A DNA stretch of 16,622 bases, taken from contig CAJUQO010000068.1 in NCBI GenBank assembly GCA_910588295.1, forward strand, positions 1-16,622, in the 5' to 3' direction. The notes under the pieces are model-generated. The model saw only the letters and a list, made by a program, of their open reading frames with translations. It ran no database searches and was not told where the DNA came from. Positions 1 through 6,275 of this stretch are shown one piece after another; position 1 is the first letter of the stretch; each line of letters opens with the position of its first letter. The DNA is from an uncultured Lachnospiraceae bacterium (lineage in GTDB: Bacteria; Bacillota; Clostridia; Lachnospirales; Lachnospiraceae). The position numbers and the translations under genes are program-made.

Positions 1-53
1 GGATGTTTGAGCTGAAACAGCAGAAGCGGAAGGAGAAGCACAGGGGCAGGTAG
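1..53 (+). CDS. 3' end of an unidentified gene (partial)
   Basis: One frame is open from the left edge to a TAG at 51-53. It encodes a short, strongly basic tail ending in KRKEKHRGR. Such a charged tail is common at the cytoplasmic end of membrane proteins, but too little is visible to name a family. It lies directly before the FMN riboswitch, so it is probably the end of the preceding transcription unit. The open frame is only 17 codons, so it could also be chance. Confidence 0.3.
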   Translation, partial: MFELKQQKRKEKHRGR

Positions 54-60
54 GCATTCT

Positions 61-192
61 GTTCTTTAGGGCAGGGTGAGATTCCCGATTAGCGGTAAAG
101 TCCGCGAGCGTGAAAACGCAGGACTTGGCAGGTGCCCAAGTCAGGATTTGGTGTGATTCCAAAACCAACAGTATAGTCTGGATAGAAGAAGA
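61..192 (+). promoter_or_regulatory. FMN riboswitch (RFN element)
   Basis: The conserved RFN landmarks appear in order: AGGGCAGGGTGAGATTCCCG (68-87), GCGGTAAAGTCCGCGAGCG, GATTTGGTGTGATTCCAAAACC, then CAACAGTATAGTCTGGAT with AGAAGA. The closing P1 helix is TTCTT (62-66) with AAGAA (186-190). FMN riboswitches switch off riboflavin synthesis or uptake genes when FMN binds. The downstream gene is a broken ribU, which matches the expected regulon. The aptamer core looks intact although its target gene is damaged. Confidence 0.96.
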
Positions 193-200
193 TGAAATTA

Positions 201-241
201 CATTATGCGGTATGTTGCTGTTTTCATACTGCCGTATGATG
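201..241 (+). promoter_or_regulatory. hairpin between riboswitch and terminator
   Basis: GCGGTATG (207-214) can pair with CATACTGC (225-232) with one G-T wobble. An overlapping alternative, CATAC (225-229) with GTATG (234-238), is mutually exclusive with it. Alternative pairings here would suit the switching part of the riboswitch expression platform. No T-run follows, so it is not a terminator by itself. Confidence 0.4.
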
Positions 242-257
242 TTGTTTTGGATTGCCG

Positions 258-300
258 GCATCTGAATGATAGATAGATTCAGGTGCTGATTTTTATTTTC
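258..300 (+). terminator. riboswitch-controlled intrinsic terminator
   Basis: GCATCTGAAT (258-267) pairs with ATTCAGGTGC (277-286) over 10 bp with one wobble and a 9-nt loop, followed by TGATTTTTATTTT. It sits between the FMN aptamer and the ribU ribosome binding site (AGGAGG, 301-306). It is therefore the likely off-switch of the riboswitch. Confidence 0.8.
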
Positions 301-315
301 AGGAGGAAATTGTAT

Positions 316-766
316 ATGGACAGCAAGACAAAAAAGATAACCACTACCGCCATGCTTTGTGCAATAGCCTATGCAGTGGTGGTGGTTGGACGGATTCCCG
401 TTGTGCTATTTTTGAAGTATGATCCCAAAGATATCAATATCACGCTGGGTGGCTTGATATGGGGGCCGATGACTTCCGTTGTTATGGAATTACCTGATAG
501 CACCGATTTATATGGGATATCCGCGTGAGGCCGTAGCAGAGCTGCTGGTTCCTGCGTTTCTCCCGTTTAATCTGTTAAAGGCAGGGCTGAACGCAGGATT
601 TACATTCCTTCTTTATAAACCGATAATAACGGCACTACGCAAAGCAGGGTATATTTCAGATTCTCAAAATGTGCAGGGCAGGAAACCGATTGGCCTATGG
701 CTGTTTTCGGGAATTCTTGTGATCACCTGTATCCTGCTGATATTATCATTCAACGGAATCATATGA
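316..766 (+). pseudogene. ribU: riboflavin ECF transporter S component RibU, disrupted by internal deletion
   Basis: RibU is the membrane substrate-binding subunit of an energy-coupling-factor riboflavin importer. The N-terminal half starts at ATG 316 behind AGGAGG (301-306). It carries the family-typical KKITTTAMLCAIAYAVVV, GRIPVVLFLKYDPKDI and LGGLIWGPMTS segments, then runs out of frame to a TGA at 526-528. The C-terminal half is in another frame from about 479 to 766 and carries LLWNYLIAPIYMGYPRE and LPFNLLKAGLNAGFTFLLYKP. From memory of the family (about 190-210 residues), roughly 60 central residues covering several membrane helices are absent between the halves, and the missing length is not a multiple of three. 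The product should be non-functional. The FMN riboswitch upstream supports the assignment. An assembly error is the main alternative. Confidence 0.88.
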
Positions 767-775
767 GGAGCTGCT

Positions 776-883
776 ATGGGACAGATTTCAAAGAGGAAAC
801 CCTTACATATTCTGTCAGGCAATGTGATACATGGACGGGGCAAATTAAATCTTGACAAACATACTAATGGTATGATAATATAA
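776..883 (+). pseudogene. 35-codon ORF, possible 5' stump of a riboflavin kinase gene
   Basis: An ATG at 776 lies 10 nt after the ribU stop, behind GAGGAG (765-770), and opens a 35-residue frame to TAA 881-883. Residues 7-17 (RKPLHILSGNV) and the IHGRGK that follows resemble the start of the riboflavin kinase fold, where a [VI][VI]HGxGxGR segment precedes GFPTAN. The resemblance ends after GRGK, exactly where the tetR promoter begins at 852. A riboflavin kinase after ribU in an FMN-riboswitch unit would make sense. The match is short and from memory, so it could be chance. If real, the gene lost everything after about residue 23, perhaps when the tetR block arrived. Confidence 0.35.
852..879 (+). 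promoter_or_regulatory. tetR promoter
   Basis: A perfect -35 box TTGACA (852-857) is followed after 16 bp by GATAAT (874-879), a 5/6 match to the -10 consensus. Transcription should start near 886, inside the second operator palindrome. The promoter drives the TetR gene at 914. Confidence 0.7.
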
Positions 884-902
884 ATACATACCATTGGTAT
901 GT
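860..902 (+). promoter_or_regulatory. two palindromic operators for the TetR regulator
   Basis: Operator 1 (860-874, CATACTAATGGTATG) has 7-bp arms with one mismatch and lies in the promoter spacer. Operator 2 (886-902, ACATACCATTGGTATGT) is a perfect 17-bp palindrome at the expected start of transcription. They share the half-site CATAC[CT]A and their centres are 27 bp apart. The placement fits direct autorepression by the TetR protein encoded immediately downstream. Confidence 0.7.
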
Positions 903-913
903 TTGGGGGGAGC

Positions 914-1570
914 ATGGCAAGAAATAAACATCCGGAAGAAACTGTTAATTTAATATTAGATGTTGCGTTTCGCTTATTTATGGAAAAGGGATATGAGCAT
1001 ACTTCCATTCAGGATATTATTAATCATTTAGGCGGTCTCAGTAAAGGCGCTATTTATCATCATTATAAATCAAAGGAAGATATTTTAGTTGCTGTTACAG
1101 ACAGGATGACGGCTGAATCTAATCAGATGCTTGCGGTCATTCGCGACTGTTCTGGCCTTAGTGGGAAAGAGAAGCTGAAGACCATTTTCAGGGAATCCAT
1201 CAACCGACCTATACAGAATGATATTTTTACGGTAGCTCCGGATTTCCATAATAATCCGAAACTTCTTTTCAGCCTTTTGCATGATACCATAGATAACGCG
1301 GCGCCAAATTATATTTTGCCGATTATCAGGCAGGGTATTTCAGACGGTTCTATCAAAACGGATTATCCGGAGCAATTGGCAGAATTGATTTTGCTTGCGG
1401 CAAATGTCTGGATGAATCCTATGATTTTTGACAGCTCTGTGGAAGAATCCTGCCGTAAGTTTATGGTATTCAGACAGATGCTGCAAGGCTTTGGGCTGGA
1501 TATTGTAGATGGAGAAATGCTAGAGCGGTTGGAGGAGCTGGCATCTATCTACCAAAAGAACAAGCAATAA
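914..1570 (+). CDS. TetR/AcrR-family transcriptional regulator
   Basis: This 218-residue protein is a TetR-type repressor. The N-terminal helix-turn-helix is clear: residues 9-52 hold FRLFMEKGYEHTSIQDIINHL followed by the family signature SKGAIYHHYKSKEDIL. The C-terminal half is the variable ligand-binding and dimerisation part and shows no recognisable ligand. I chose ATG 914 (MARNKHPEE, a common start in close relatives). It follows a G-rich tract (905-910) at short spacing, whereas ATG 899 lies inside the operator palindrome and has no ribosome binding site. The MFS pump gene starts 113 bp downstream on the same strand with related half-sites before it, so the regulator probably controls both itself and the pump. 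The inducer cannot be read from the sequence. Confidence 0.93.
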   Translation: MARNKHPEETVNLILDVAFRLFMEKGYEHTSIQDIINHLGGLSKGAIYHHYKSKEDILVAVTDRMTAESNQMLAVIRDCSGLSGKEKLKTIFRESINRPIQNDIFTVAPDFHNNPKLLFSLLHDTIDNAAPNYILPIIRQGISDGSIKTDYPEQLAELILLAANVWMNPMIFDSSVEESCRKFMVFRQMLQGFGLDIVDGEMLERLEELASIYQKNKQ

Positions 1571-1605
1571 AAAGTACAATCCGTGAACAATATGTTGCGG
1601 CGGAT

Positions 1606-1640
1606 AAATATCTGTCCCGTAAAATGGGCAGATATATTTT
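1606..1640 (+). terminator. hairpin terminator after tetR
   Basis: AATATCTG and CCC (1607-1618, with one bulged T) pair with GGG and CAGATAT (1626-1635) around a short A-rich loop, followed by ATTTT. It lies 36 bp after the tetR stop and just before the half-sites in front of the MFS gene. It may limit read-through from tetR into the pump gene. Confidence 0.55.
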
Positions 1641-1651
1641 GAAACAAATAC

Positions 1652-1668
1652 ATACCGACGTGCGGTAT
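1652..1668 (+). promoter_or_regulatory. operator-like inverted repeat before the MFS gene
   Basis: ATACCG (1652-1657) and CGGTAT (1663-1668) form an inverted repeat. The flank AAATACATACC matches the left side of operator 2 in the tetR promoter (882-892). The ATACC/GGTAT half-sites are 7 bp apart here but 3 bp apart in the tetR operators, so binding by the same repressor is plausible rather than shown. Confidence 0.45.
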
Positions 1669-1683
1669 TGAAAGGAAATATGT

Positions 1684-2937
1684 ATGAAGCAAAAACTATT
1701 TTCAAAAGATTTTACGTTAGTCGTCATTGGCCAGATTATCTCTTTGTTTGGTAATGCAGCAATAAGATTTGCATTGCCGCTATACCTATTAAATTTGACA
1801 GGCTCATCGGCACTTTACGGGACTGTAACAGCCTGTGCTTTTATTCCTTCCATCCTGTTGTCGCCTGTTGGCGGCATTGTCGCAGACAGAGTGAATAAAA
1901 GAAATATTATGGTGATACTGGATTTTTTTACGGCGGCAGTTATCTTAGCCTTTTCCCTGCTTATGGATGAAGTGAACCTCATTCTCCTTCTGACGGTTAC
2001 ATTGATGCTTCTGTATGGCATTGCGGGTGCATATCAGCCGTCCGTGCAGGCAAGTATCCCTGCGCTTACGAATCAGGATAATTTTATGGCGGCCAATTCT
2101 ATCATCAATACAATCAGTTCATTTGCCTCTTTGACAGGCCCTGTACTTGGAGGCATTTTGTACAGCGCATATGGCTTAAAGCCCGTATTGTGGGTTTGCA
2201 TGGTATGCTTTATTATGTCGGCGGTCATGGAAATTTTCATTGAAATACCATTCCGGAAACAGGCTTTAGACGGCGGTATATTAAAGACGGCCAGAACCGA
2301 TTTTACAGAGAGCATCCGCTTTATCCGTGAGGAGAAACCTGTGATTGGAAAAGCTGTTCTGGTAATCTGCGGAATTAATTTATTCCTTTCCGCAATGATT
2401 ATGGTAGCGCTCCCATATCTGGTAACGGAGGTGTTCAATTTAGAAGCTTCACAGGCAAACAGATTTTATGGTTTTGCGGAGGGAGCATTGGCGGCAGGAG
2501 GATTGGCAGGGGGGATCGCATCAGGCATTTTTGCGAAAAAACTGGTAATTAGTAAATCGGGTAATCTGGTGATAGCCTGTGCGGTGTGTGTGTTTCCTGT
2601 TAGTGCGGCATTGCTATTGTTTTCGTCCGGAATGATAAATTATATTGTCATAACTGTATGTTGTTTTGCCATTATGGTGTTTTCAACGGTTTTTACCGTG
2701 CAGATGATGTCTTTTATCCAAACAGAAACCCCGCAAAATTTAATTGGAAAGGTGATTGCTCTCATTCTTACTATTTCTATGTGTGCACAGCCATTGGGCC
2801 ATGCATTTTATGGCATCCTGTTTGAAATCTGTAAAGGGTTTGAGTATGCGGTTGTTTTATTTTCAGGCGTTGTGTCGCTTATGATTGCTATTAGCACAAG
2901 AAATATTTTTTCAGTCGGTATCGGAACCGGAAGCTGA
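1684..2937 (+). CDS. MFS transporter, drug-efflux type (MefA/MFS_3-like)
   Basis: This 417-residue integral membrane protein has a dozen or so hydrophobic segments and is a major facilitator superfamily exporter. The loop after the second helix contains the family motif A, seen as GGIVADRVNKR at residues 63-73. Overall similarity is to the macrolide-efflux/enterobactin-exporter branch (MFS_3), whose members expel drugs or small amphipathic compounds by proton antiport. The substrate cannot be deduced. The start ATG 1684 follows AAAGGAA (1671-1677) with good spacing. The partner TetR gene lies upstream on the same strand, a common arrangement for inducible efflux. The reading frame is complete and shows no damage, unlike ribU nearby. 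Confidence 0.9.
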   Translation: MKQKLFSKDFTLVVIGQIISLFGNAAIRFALPLYLLNLTGSSALYGTVTACAFIPSILLSPVGGIVADRVNKRNIMVILDFFTAAVILAFSLLMDEVNLILLLTVTLMLLYGIAGAYQPSVQASIPALTNQDNFMAANSIINTISSFASLTGPVLGGILYSAYGLKPVLWVCMVCFIMSAVMEIFIEIPFRKQALDGGILKTARTDFTESIRFIREEKPVIGKAVLVICGINLFLSAMIMVALPYLVTEVFNLEASQANRFYGFAEGALAAGGLAGGIASGIFAKKLVISKSGNLVIACAVCVFPVSAALLLFSSGMINYIVITVCCFAIMVFSTVFTVQMMSFIQTETPQNLIGKVIALILTISMCAQPLGHAFYGILFEICKGFEYAVVLFSGVVSLMIAISTRNIFSVGIGTGS

Positions 2938-2942
2938 AGAGG

Positions 2943-2975
2943 CCGGGAATCAGAAAGGCTGTGGCTCCCGGTTTG
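2943..2975 (+). terminator. possible terminator after the MFS gene
   Basis: CCGGGA (2943-2948) pairs with TCCCGG (2966-2971) around a 17-nt loop, followed only by TTTG. The short stem and weak T-run make it a modest candidate. Confidence 0.4.
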
Positions 2976-2997
2976 TCAAATCAGGAGGTGTATAATA

Positions 2998-3057
2998 GTG
3001 GGGAACCGAAAACTAAAGGGAAACCACCGTCTTGTGAAGAAAGCCGTTCATGGGTAA
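2998..3057 (+). CDS. 19-residue basic micro-ORF with a strong ribosome binding site
   Basis: AGGAGGTG (2983-2990) sits 7 nt before GTG 2998, which opens the peptide (M)GNRKLKGNHRLVKKAVHG ending at TAA 3055-3057. Seven of its 19 residues are Lys or Arg. I do not recognise it. It could be a leader peptide, the 3' remnant of a lost gene, or chance. Its 3' end overlaps a hairpin-rich stretch. Confidence 0.25.
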   Translation: MGNRKLKGNHRLVKKAVHG

Positions 3058-3080
3058 TCCACGGGGAGCGTACTCCGGGA
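3040..3080 (+). other. nested hairpins in the MFS-MCP intergenic region
   Basis: CCGT with ACGG flank an inner GGG-TAA-TCC stem (3043-3064). In an alternative fold TAATCC (3055-3060) pairs with GGATTA around an inner GGAG-CGTA-CTCC hairpin. The pattern is reminiscent of structured 3' ends of IS200/IS605-type elements, but there is no transposase nearby and I cannot confirm it. I compared it with the c-di-GMP-I aptamer and the core does not match. Confidence 0.3.
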
Positions 3081-3133
3081 TTAAAAATGGATGAAGACAA
3101 TAAAAATATAGAATAGACGTATGCGTCTCCGTA

Positions 3134-3160
3134 TGATACACTGGTATCAAATATTTTTTC
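3134..3160 (+). terminator. short hairpin with T-run upstream of the MCP gene
   Basis: TGATAC (3134-3139) pairs with GTATCA (3144-3149) around ACTG, followed by AATATTTTTT. The stem is short and AT-rich. It could end transcripts entering from the left or attenuate the chemoreceptor gene. Confidence 0.4.
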
Positions 3161-3207
3161 TGCACAGGAGGAGGTGCATCCTGGGGCAGTAGATATGGAG
3201 GAAAGAC

Positions 3208-5181
3208 ATGAAGAGCATACGTAAGAAAATCACAGTCAGCCTGATGGCAACGGTTCTGGTTGCTTTGATAGCGGTAGGGTCTTCTAGTATCACAATGAAT
3301 TACAAAAGTACCCTTGCTACTGTGGAGCAGATGATGAGCGAGACCGTTGTCTTGGCGTCAGAGCGCATTGAACAGGAGCTGATTGCCTACAAGAATGTGA
3401 CTATGGACACAGGCTGTATTCCCCAGTTGTCTGACGAATCGGTTCCCCTGGAAGATAAACGTGCCATCATAGATGAACGCGTCAGTATGCACGGTTTCCA
3501 GCGCGGCAACATTATCAGCATAGACGGGCATAGTATTTTCGATGGAAACGATTATTCCGACCGGGAGTATGTGAAACAGGCCATGCAGGGAAACGTTTAT
3601 GTATCCGAGCCGCTGATCAGCAAGATTACCGGAGAATTGTCTATTATGGTGGCGGCGCCTCTTTATGCCGATGGAAGCCGGAGTGCTGGGATCGTGGGTG
3701 TGGTCTATTTTGTGCCGCCGGAGACTTTTTTGAATGATATTGTATCTTCCATTAAAATCAGTCCTAATAGTCATGCCTACATGCTCAATAAAAACGGCGA
3801 TACCATTGCCGATACTACTCTGGAGACGATCACTACCCAGAATATTGCGAGGGAGGCCCAGAGTGATACGTCTTTAGAGGAACTGGCCGCTCTCCACACA
3901 GAGATGTGTGAGGGAAAAAATGGCTTTGGAAGTTTCCGCAACTCCGGGGGAGCCCAGTTTCTGGCTTACGCCCCGGTGGAGGGTACGGACGGCTGGAGCG
4001 TTGCTGTCAGCGCGTTGCAGATGGATTATCTGTCCGATACATATTTCGGTATTATTCTCAACCTGGCCGTGATCGCGGTCGCTATACTGGCTTCTATTGT
4101 GGTTGCAGTGAAGCTTTCCGGCAATATCAGCGTACCCATGCGGGCTTGCGCCAAGAGGATGAAGCTTTTGGTGGAAGGAGATCTGTCATCGCCGGTTCCC
4201 CAGGTTAAGGGACAGGATGAGACGGCGGAACTGACCCGTTCTACCGCAGAGATGGTGGATGGCCTGAATATGATTATTGACGATATAGGTTACCTGCTCA
4301 CACAGATGGCTAATCAGAATTTCGATGTCCGGTCTGCCCATCGGGAGGCTTATGTGGGCAGTTATCAGAGTATTCTGGAGTCCATGCGCACTTTGAAGAA
4401 CGAGCTGAGCAACACCATGCGTCAGATCGACGTTTCCGCCAATCAGGTATCTTCTGCCAGCGGCCAGGTTTCCACGGGCGCCCAGTCCCTGAGCCAGGGA
4501 TCTATGGAGCAGGCCAGTTCGGTGGAGGAATTGGCTGCGACGATTACGGAAATTTCCGAAAGTGCCAAGAAAACATCCGTTGCCGCCGAGGAGGCCGGAC
4601 AGTTTGTAGAGCAGGCCGGCGCCCAGCTGGGCATCAGTGTGAGTTATGTCAAGGAACTGAATACGGCGATGGAGAAAATATCCGGATCTTCCGAGGAGAT
4701 TTCCAAGATTATCGGTACCATTGAGAGCATTGCGTTCCAGACGAATATTCTGGCTTTAAATGCCGCCGTGGAGGCTGCCCGGGCCGGAACTTCCGGAAAA
4801 GGATTTGCGGTCGTGGCAGATGAAGTGCGTAATCTGGCATCCAAGTCTGATGCTGCCGCCAAGGCTACGAAGGAACTGATTGAGGGCTCCATTACCGCTG
4901 TGGCTGAAGGAAGCCAGGCAGTGGGGAAGGTTACGGAATCTCTGGAACTCACCAGTATGTATGCCGGGAATGTGACTTCCAAGATGGACATTGTGGTGGA
5001 GGCTGTGGAGAACCAGACAACGGCTATCGGACAGGTCACGGAGGGTATTGATCAGATTTCCTCTGTGGTACAGATGAACAGCGCCACCTCCGAGGAAAGC
5101 GCTGCGGCCAGCGAGGAGCTTTCTGCCGAGGCCAACAGCCTGAAGCGCTTAGTGGATGAGTTTGTCCTGGCAAAGGATTGA
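3208..5181 (+). CDS. methyl-accepting chemotaxis protein with Cache-type sensor
   Basis: This 657-residue membrane chemoreceptor relays ligand binding to the CheA/CheW kinase complex. Residues about 8-30 form the first membrane helix. An extracellular double-Cache-like domain follows (about 31-278, with NDYSDREYVKQAM and YVSEPLISKITGELSIMVAAP). The second membrane helix is at about 279-302, then a HAMP linker to about 357, then a long helical signalling domain. The conserved hairpin tip is at about 505-555 (AFQTNILALNAAVEAARAG, GKGFAVVADEVRNLA). The Cache signature has R and Y but not the full RxWY amino-acid-binding pattern, so the ligand is open. ATG 3208 follows GGAGG (3197-3201). No che genes are adjacent, so it is an orphan receptor, and a strong terminator follows. 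Confidence 0.96.
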   Translation: MKSIRKKITVSLMATVLVALIAVGSSSITMNYKSTLATVEQMMSETVVLASERIEQELIAYKNVTMDTGCIPQLSDESVPLEDKRAIIDERVSMHGFQRGNIISIDGHSIFDGNDYSDREYVKQAMQGNVYVSEPLISKITGELSIMVAAPLYADGSRSAGIVGVVYFVPPETFLNDIVSSIKISPNSHAYMLNKNGDTIADTTLETITTQNIAREAQSDTSLEELAALHTEMCEGKNGFGSFRNSGGAQFLAYAPVEGTDGWSVAVSALQMDYLSDTYFGIILNLAVIAVAILASIVVAVKLSGNISVPMRACAKRMKLLVEGDLSSPVPQVKGQDETAELTRSTAEMVDGLNMIIDDIGYLLTQMANQNFDVRSAHREAYVGSYQSILESMRTLKNELSNTMRQIDVSANQVSSASGQVSTGAQSLSQGSMEQASSVEELAATITEISESAKKTSVAAEEAGQFVEQAGAQLGISVSYVKELNTAMEKISGSSEEISKIIGTIESIAFQTNILALNAAVEAARAGTSGKGFAVVADEVRNLASKSDAAAKATKELIEGSITAVAEGSQAVGKVTESLELTSMYAGNVTSKMDIVVEAVENQTTAIGQVTEGIDQISSVVQMNSATSEESAAASEELSAEANSLKRLVDEFVLAKD

Positions 5182-5208
5182 GTTGGGGTAGTCAGATAGT
5201 ATAAACGG

Positions 5209-5248
5209 AAAAAAGATGGCCACTATCAGCCATCTTTTTCTGTTTTTT
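5209..5248 (+). terminator. intrinsic terminator after the MCP gene
   Basis: AAAAAGATGGC pairs with GCCATCTTTTT (stem 5210-5220 and 5229-5239) around an 8-nt loop, and a second T-run follows at 5243-5248. The arms are perfectly complementary and it lies 28 bp after the stop codon. The A-run on the left arm means it could also work on the minus strand. Confidence 0.93.
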
Positions 5249-5281
5249 GCAACACATCGGCAGAGGTTTTTCGATACACTA

Positions 5282-5310
5282 TTGACATACACAGTACTAT
5301 GTAGTACGAT
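5282..5310 (+). promoter_or_regulatory. padR promoter with palindromic operator
   Basis: TTGACA (5282-5287) is followed after 17 bp by TACGAT (5305-5310). A perfect palindrome, GTACTA-TG-TAGTAC (5294-5307), fills the spacer and runs into the -10 box. The placement suits autorepression by the PadR protein encoded at 5341. Confidence 0.7.
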
Positions 5311-5340
5311 ATACATAAATAAGCAACAGAGAGGGAGCCT

Positions 5341-5673
5341 ATGAACCTAGACAAATGGAAGTCCCAGATTGTGCGCGGTACACTTGAATACTGTATTTTA
5401 CTGATGTTAAGCCGGAAAACATGTTACGGGTATGAGGTTTTGCGGGAACTGGGGATGTATCCCATGGTGGCCTCGACAGAGAGCACGGTCTATCCTCTTT
5501 TGCGGCGGCTGCAAAGGGATGGTTTCCTGCAGTCTGTTTGGCAGGATTCCGCGGAGGGACTGCCCCCCAGGAAATATTATTCCCTGACCCCCGCCGGTGA
5601 AGAATATGTAAAATGCATGTCAAAAGAGTGGGATAGCCTGGTGGAGGCTGTTTCCTGTCTGAGAGGAGAATGA
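5341..5673 (+). CDS. PadR-family transcriptional regulator
   Basis: This 110-residue protein is a short PadR-type winged-helix repressor. The typical opening is visible: a WKSQIVRGTLEYCILLML helix, then KTCYGYEVLRELG, ESTVYPLLRRLQRDGFL for the recognition helix, and the wing with PPRKYYSLTPAGEEY. The C-terminal helix is short, as in the class that dimerises through this helix. ATG 5341 follows GAGGGA (5331-5336). The gene is followed two bases later by a DUF1700/HAAS membrane protein gene, a very common Firmicutes pairing in which PadR controls the unit and the partner is thought to take part in envelope signalling. The palindrome in its promoter suggests autoregulation. Confidence 0.95.
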   Translation: MNLDKWKSQIVRGTLEYCILLMLSRKTCYGYEVLRELGMYPMVASTESTVYPLLRRLQRDGFLQSVWQDSAEGLPPRKYYSLTPAGEEYVKCMSKEWDSLVEAVSCLRGE

Positions 5674-5675
5674 GT

Positions 5676-6233
5676 ATGGACGCAAGATTAGAGGAATATC
5701 TGGACAAGGTTGATAAGTATTTAAGGCCTCTGCCCCTGTCAGAAAGGGTCGATATCGTAAAGGAGATCAAGAGTTCTATTTTGGAGATGGAAAATGAGCG
5801 TCTTACGGTGGAGGAGATTCTGAACCGTTTGGGTAAGCCTAAAGAGCTGGCGGCGGCTTATATGGGCGATCTGCTTACCCAAAAGCGGGGATTTTCCTGG
5901 AACCGGCTGCTGCTCGTCTGTGCTTTCTATGGCCTGACGGGGTTTTCAGGGATGTTCGTTATTCCGGTACTCGGCATTATCGCGCCCACATTTATATTTT
6001 GCGGCGCAGTCGTGCCCATTGCCGGGATGGTGAAGTATGTAGGTTCCCTGTTTGGGTATGACGTTCCCTATGTGATGTTTCAGATGGGGAATTTCACACT
6101 GTCTCCGACATGGGGATTTCTCTGGTCTGTTATTACGGGGGCAATGCTGCTTTTGCTGGGTAAGGGATCCTGGGAATTGCTGCTGCGCTATATCAGGGCA
6201 GTGAGCAGGACGAAAAGAAATCTGTCCATCTGA
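5676..6233 (+). CDS. DUF1700 / HAAS-domain membrane protein
   Basis: This 185-residue protein has an N-terminal helical HAAS domain (about residues 1-65, including LDKVDKYLRPLPLSERVDIV and VEEILNRLGKPKELAAAYM). It is followed by hydrophobic segments at about 73-115 and 145-165. HAAS/DUF1700 proteins are usually encoded beside PadR regulators; their exact biochemical role is not established. ATG 5676 is preferred because AGGAG (5664-5668) is 7 nt away, whereas ATG 5670 is only 1 nt from it. The second choice would overlap the padR stop. The next gene (sugar kinase) begins 42 bp downstream without an obvious promoter or terminator between them, so read-through is possible. Confidence 0.88.
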   Translation: MDARLEEYLDKVDKYLRPLPLSERVDIVKEIKSSILEMENERLTVEEILNRLGKPKELAAAYMGDLLTQKRGFSWNRLLLVCAFYGLTGFSGMFVIPVLGIIAPTFIFCGAVVPIAGMVKYVGSLFGYDVPYVMFQMGNFTLSPTWGFLWSVITGAMLLLLGKGSWELLLRYIRAVSRTKRNLSI

Positions 6234-6275
6234 TTTCAGGAAAATACAGAAAATACTATGCAGGGGGAAGTCGCG

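Noticed and set aside
899..913. Upstream ATG start for TetR
   Set aside because: The ATG is part of the operator palindrome, has no ribosome binding site, and the family normally starts at MARNK.
2998..3085. c-di-GMP-I (GEMM) riboswitch before the chemoreceptor
   Set aside because: A few words (GGGAAACC, AAAGCC, CCGGG) recall it, but the GACGCAAAGCC core, its stem and the receptor part are missing.
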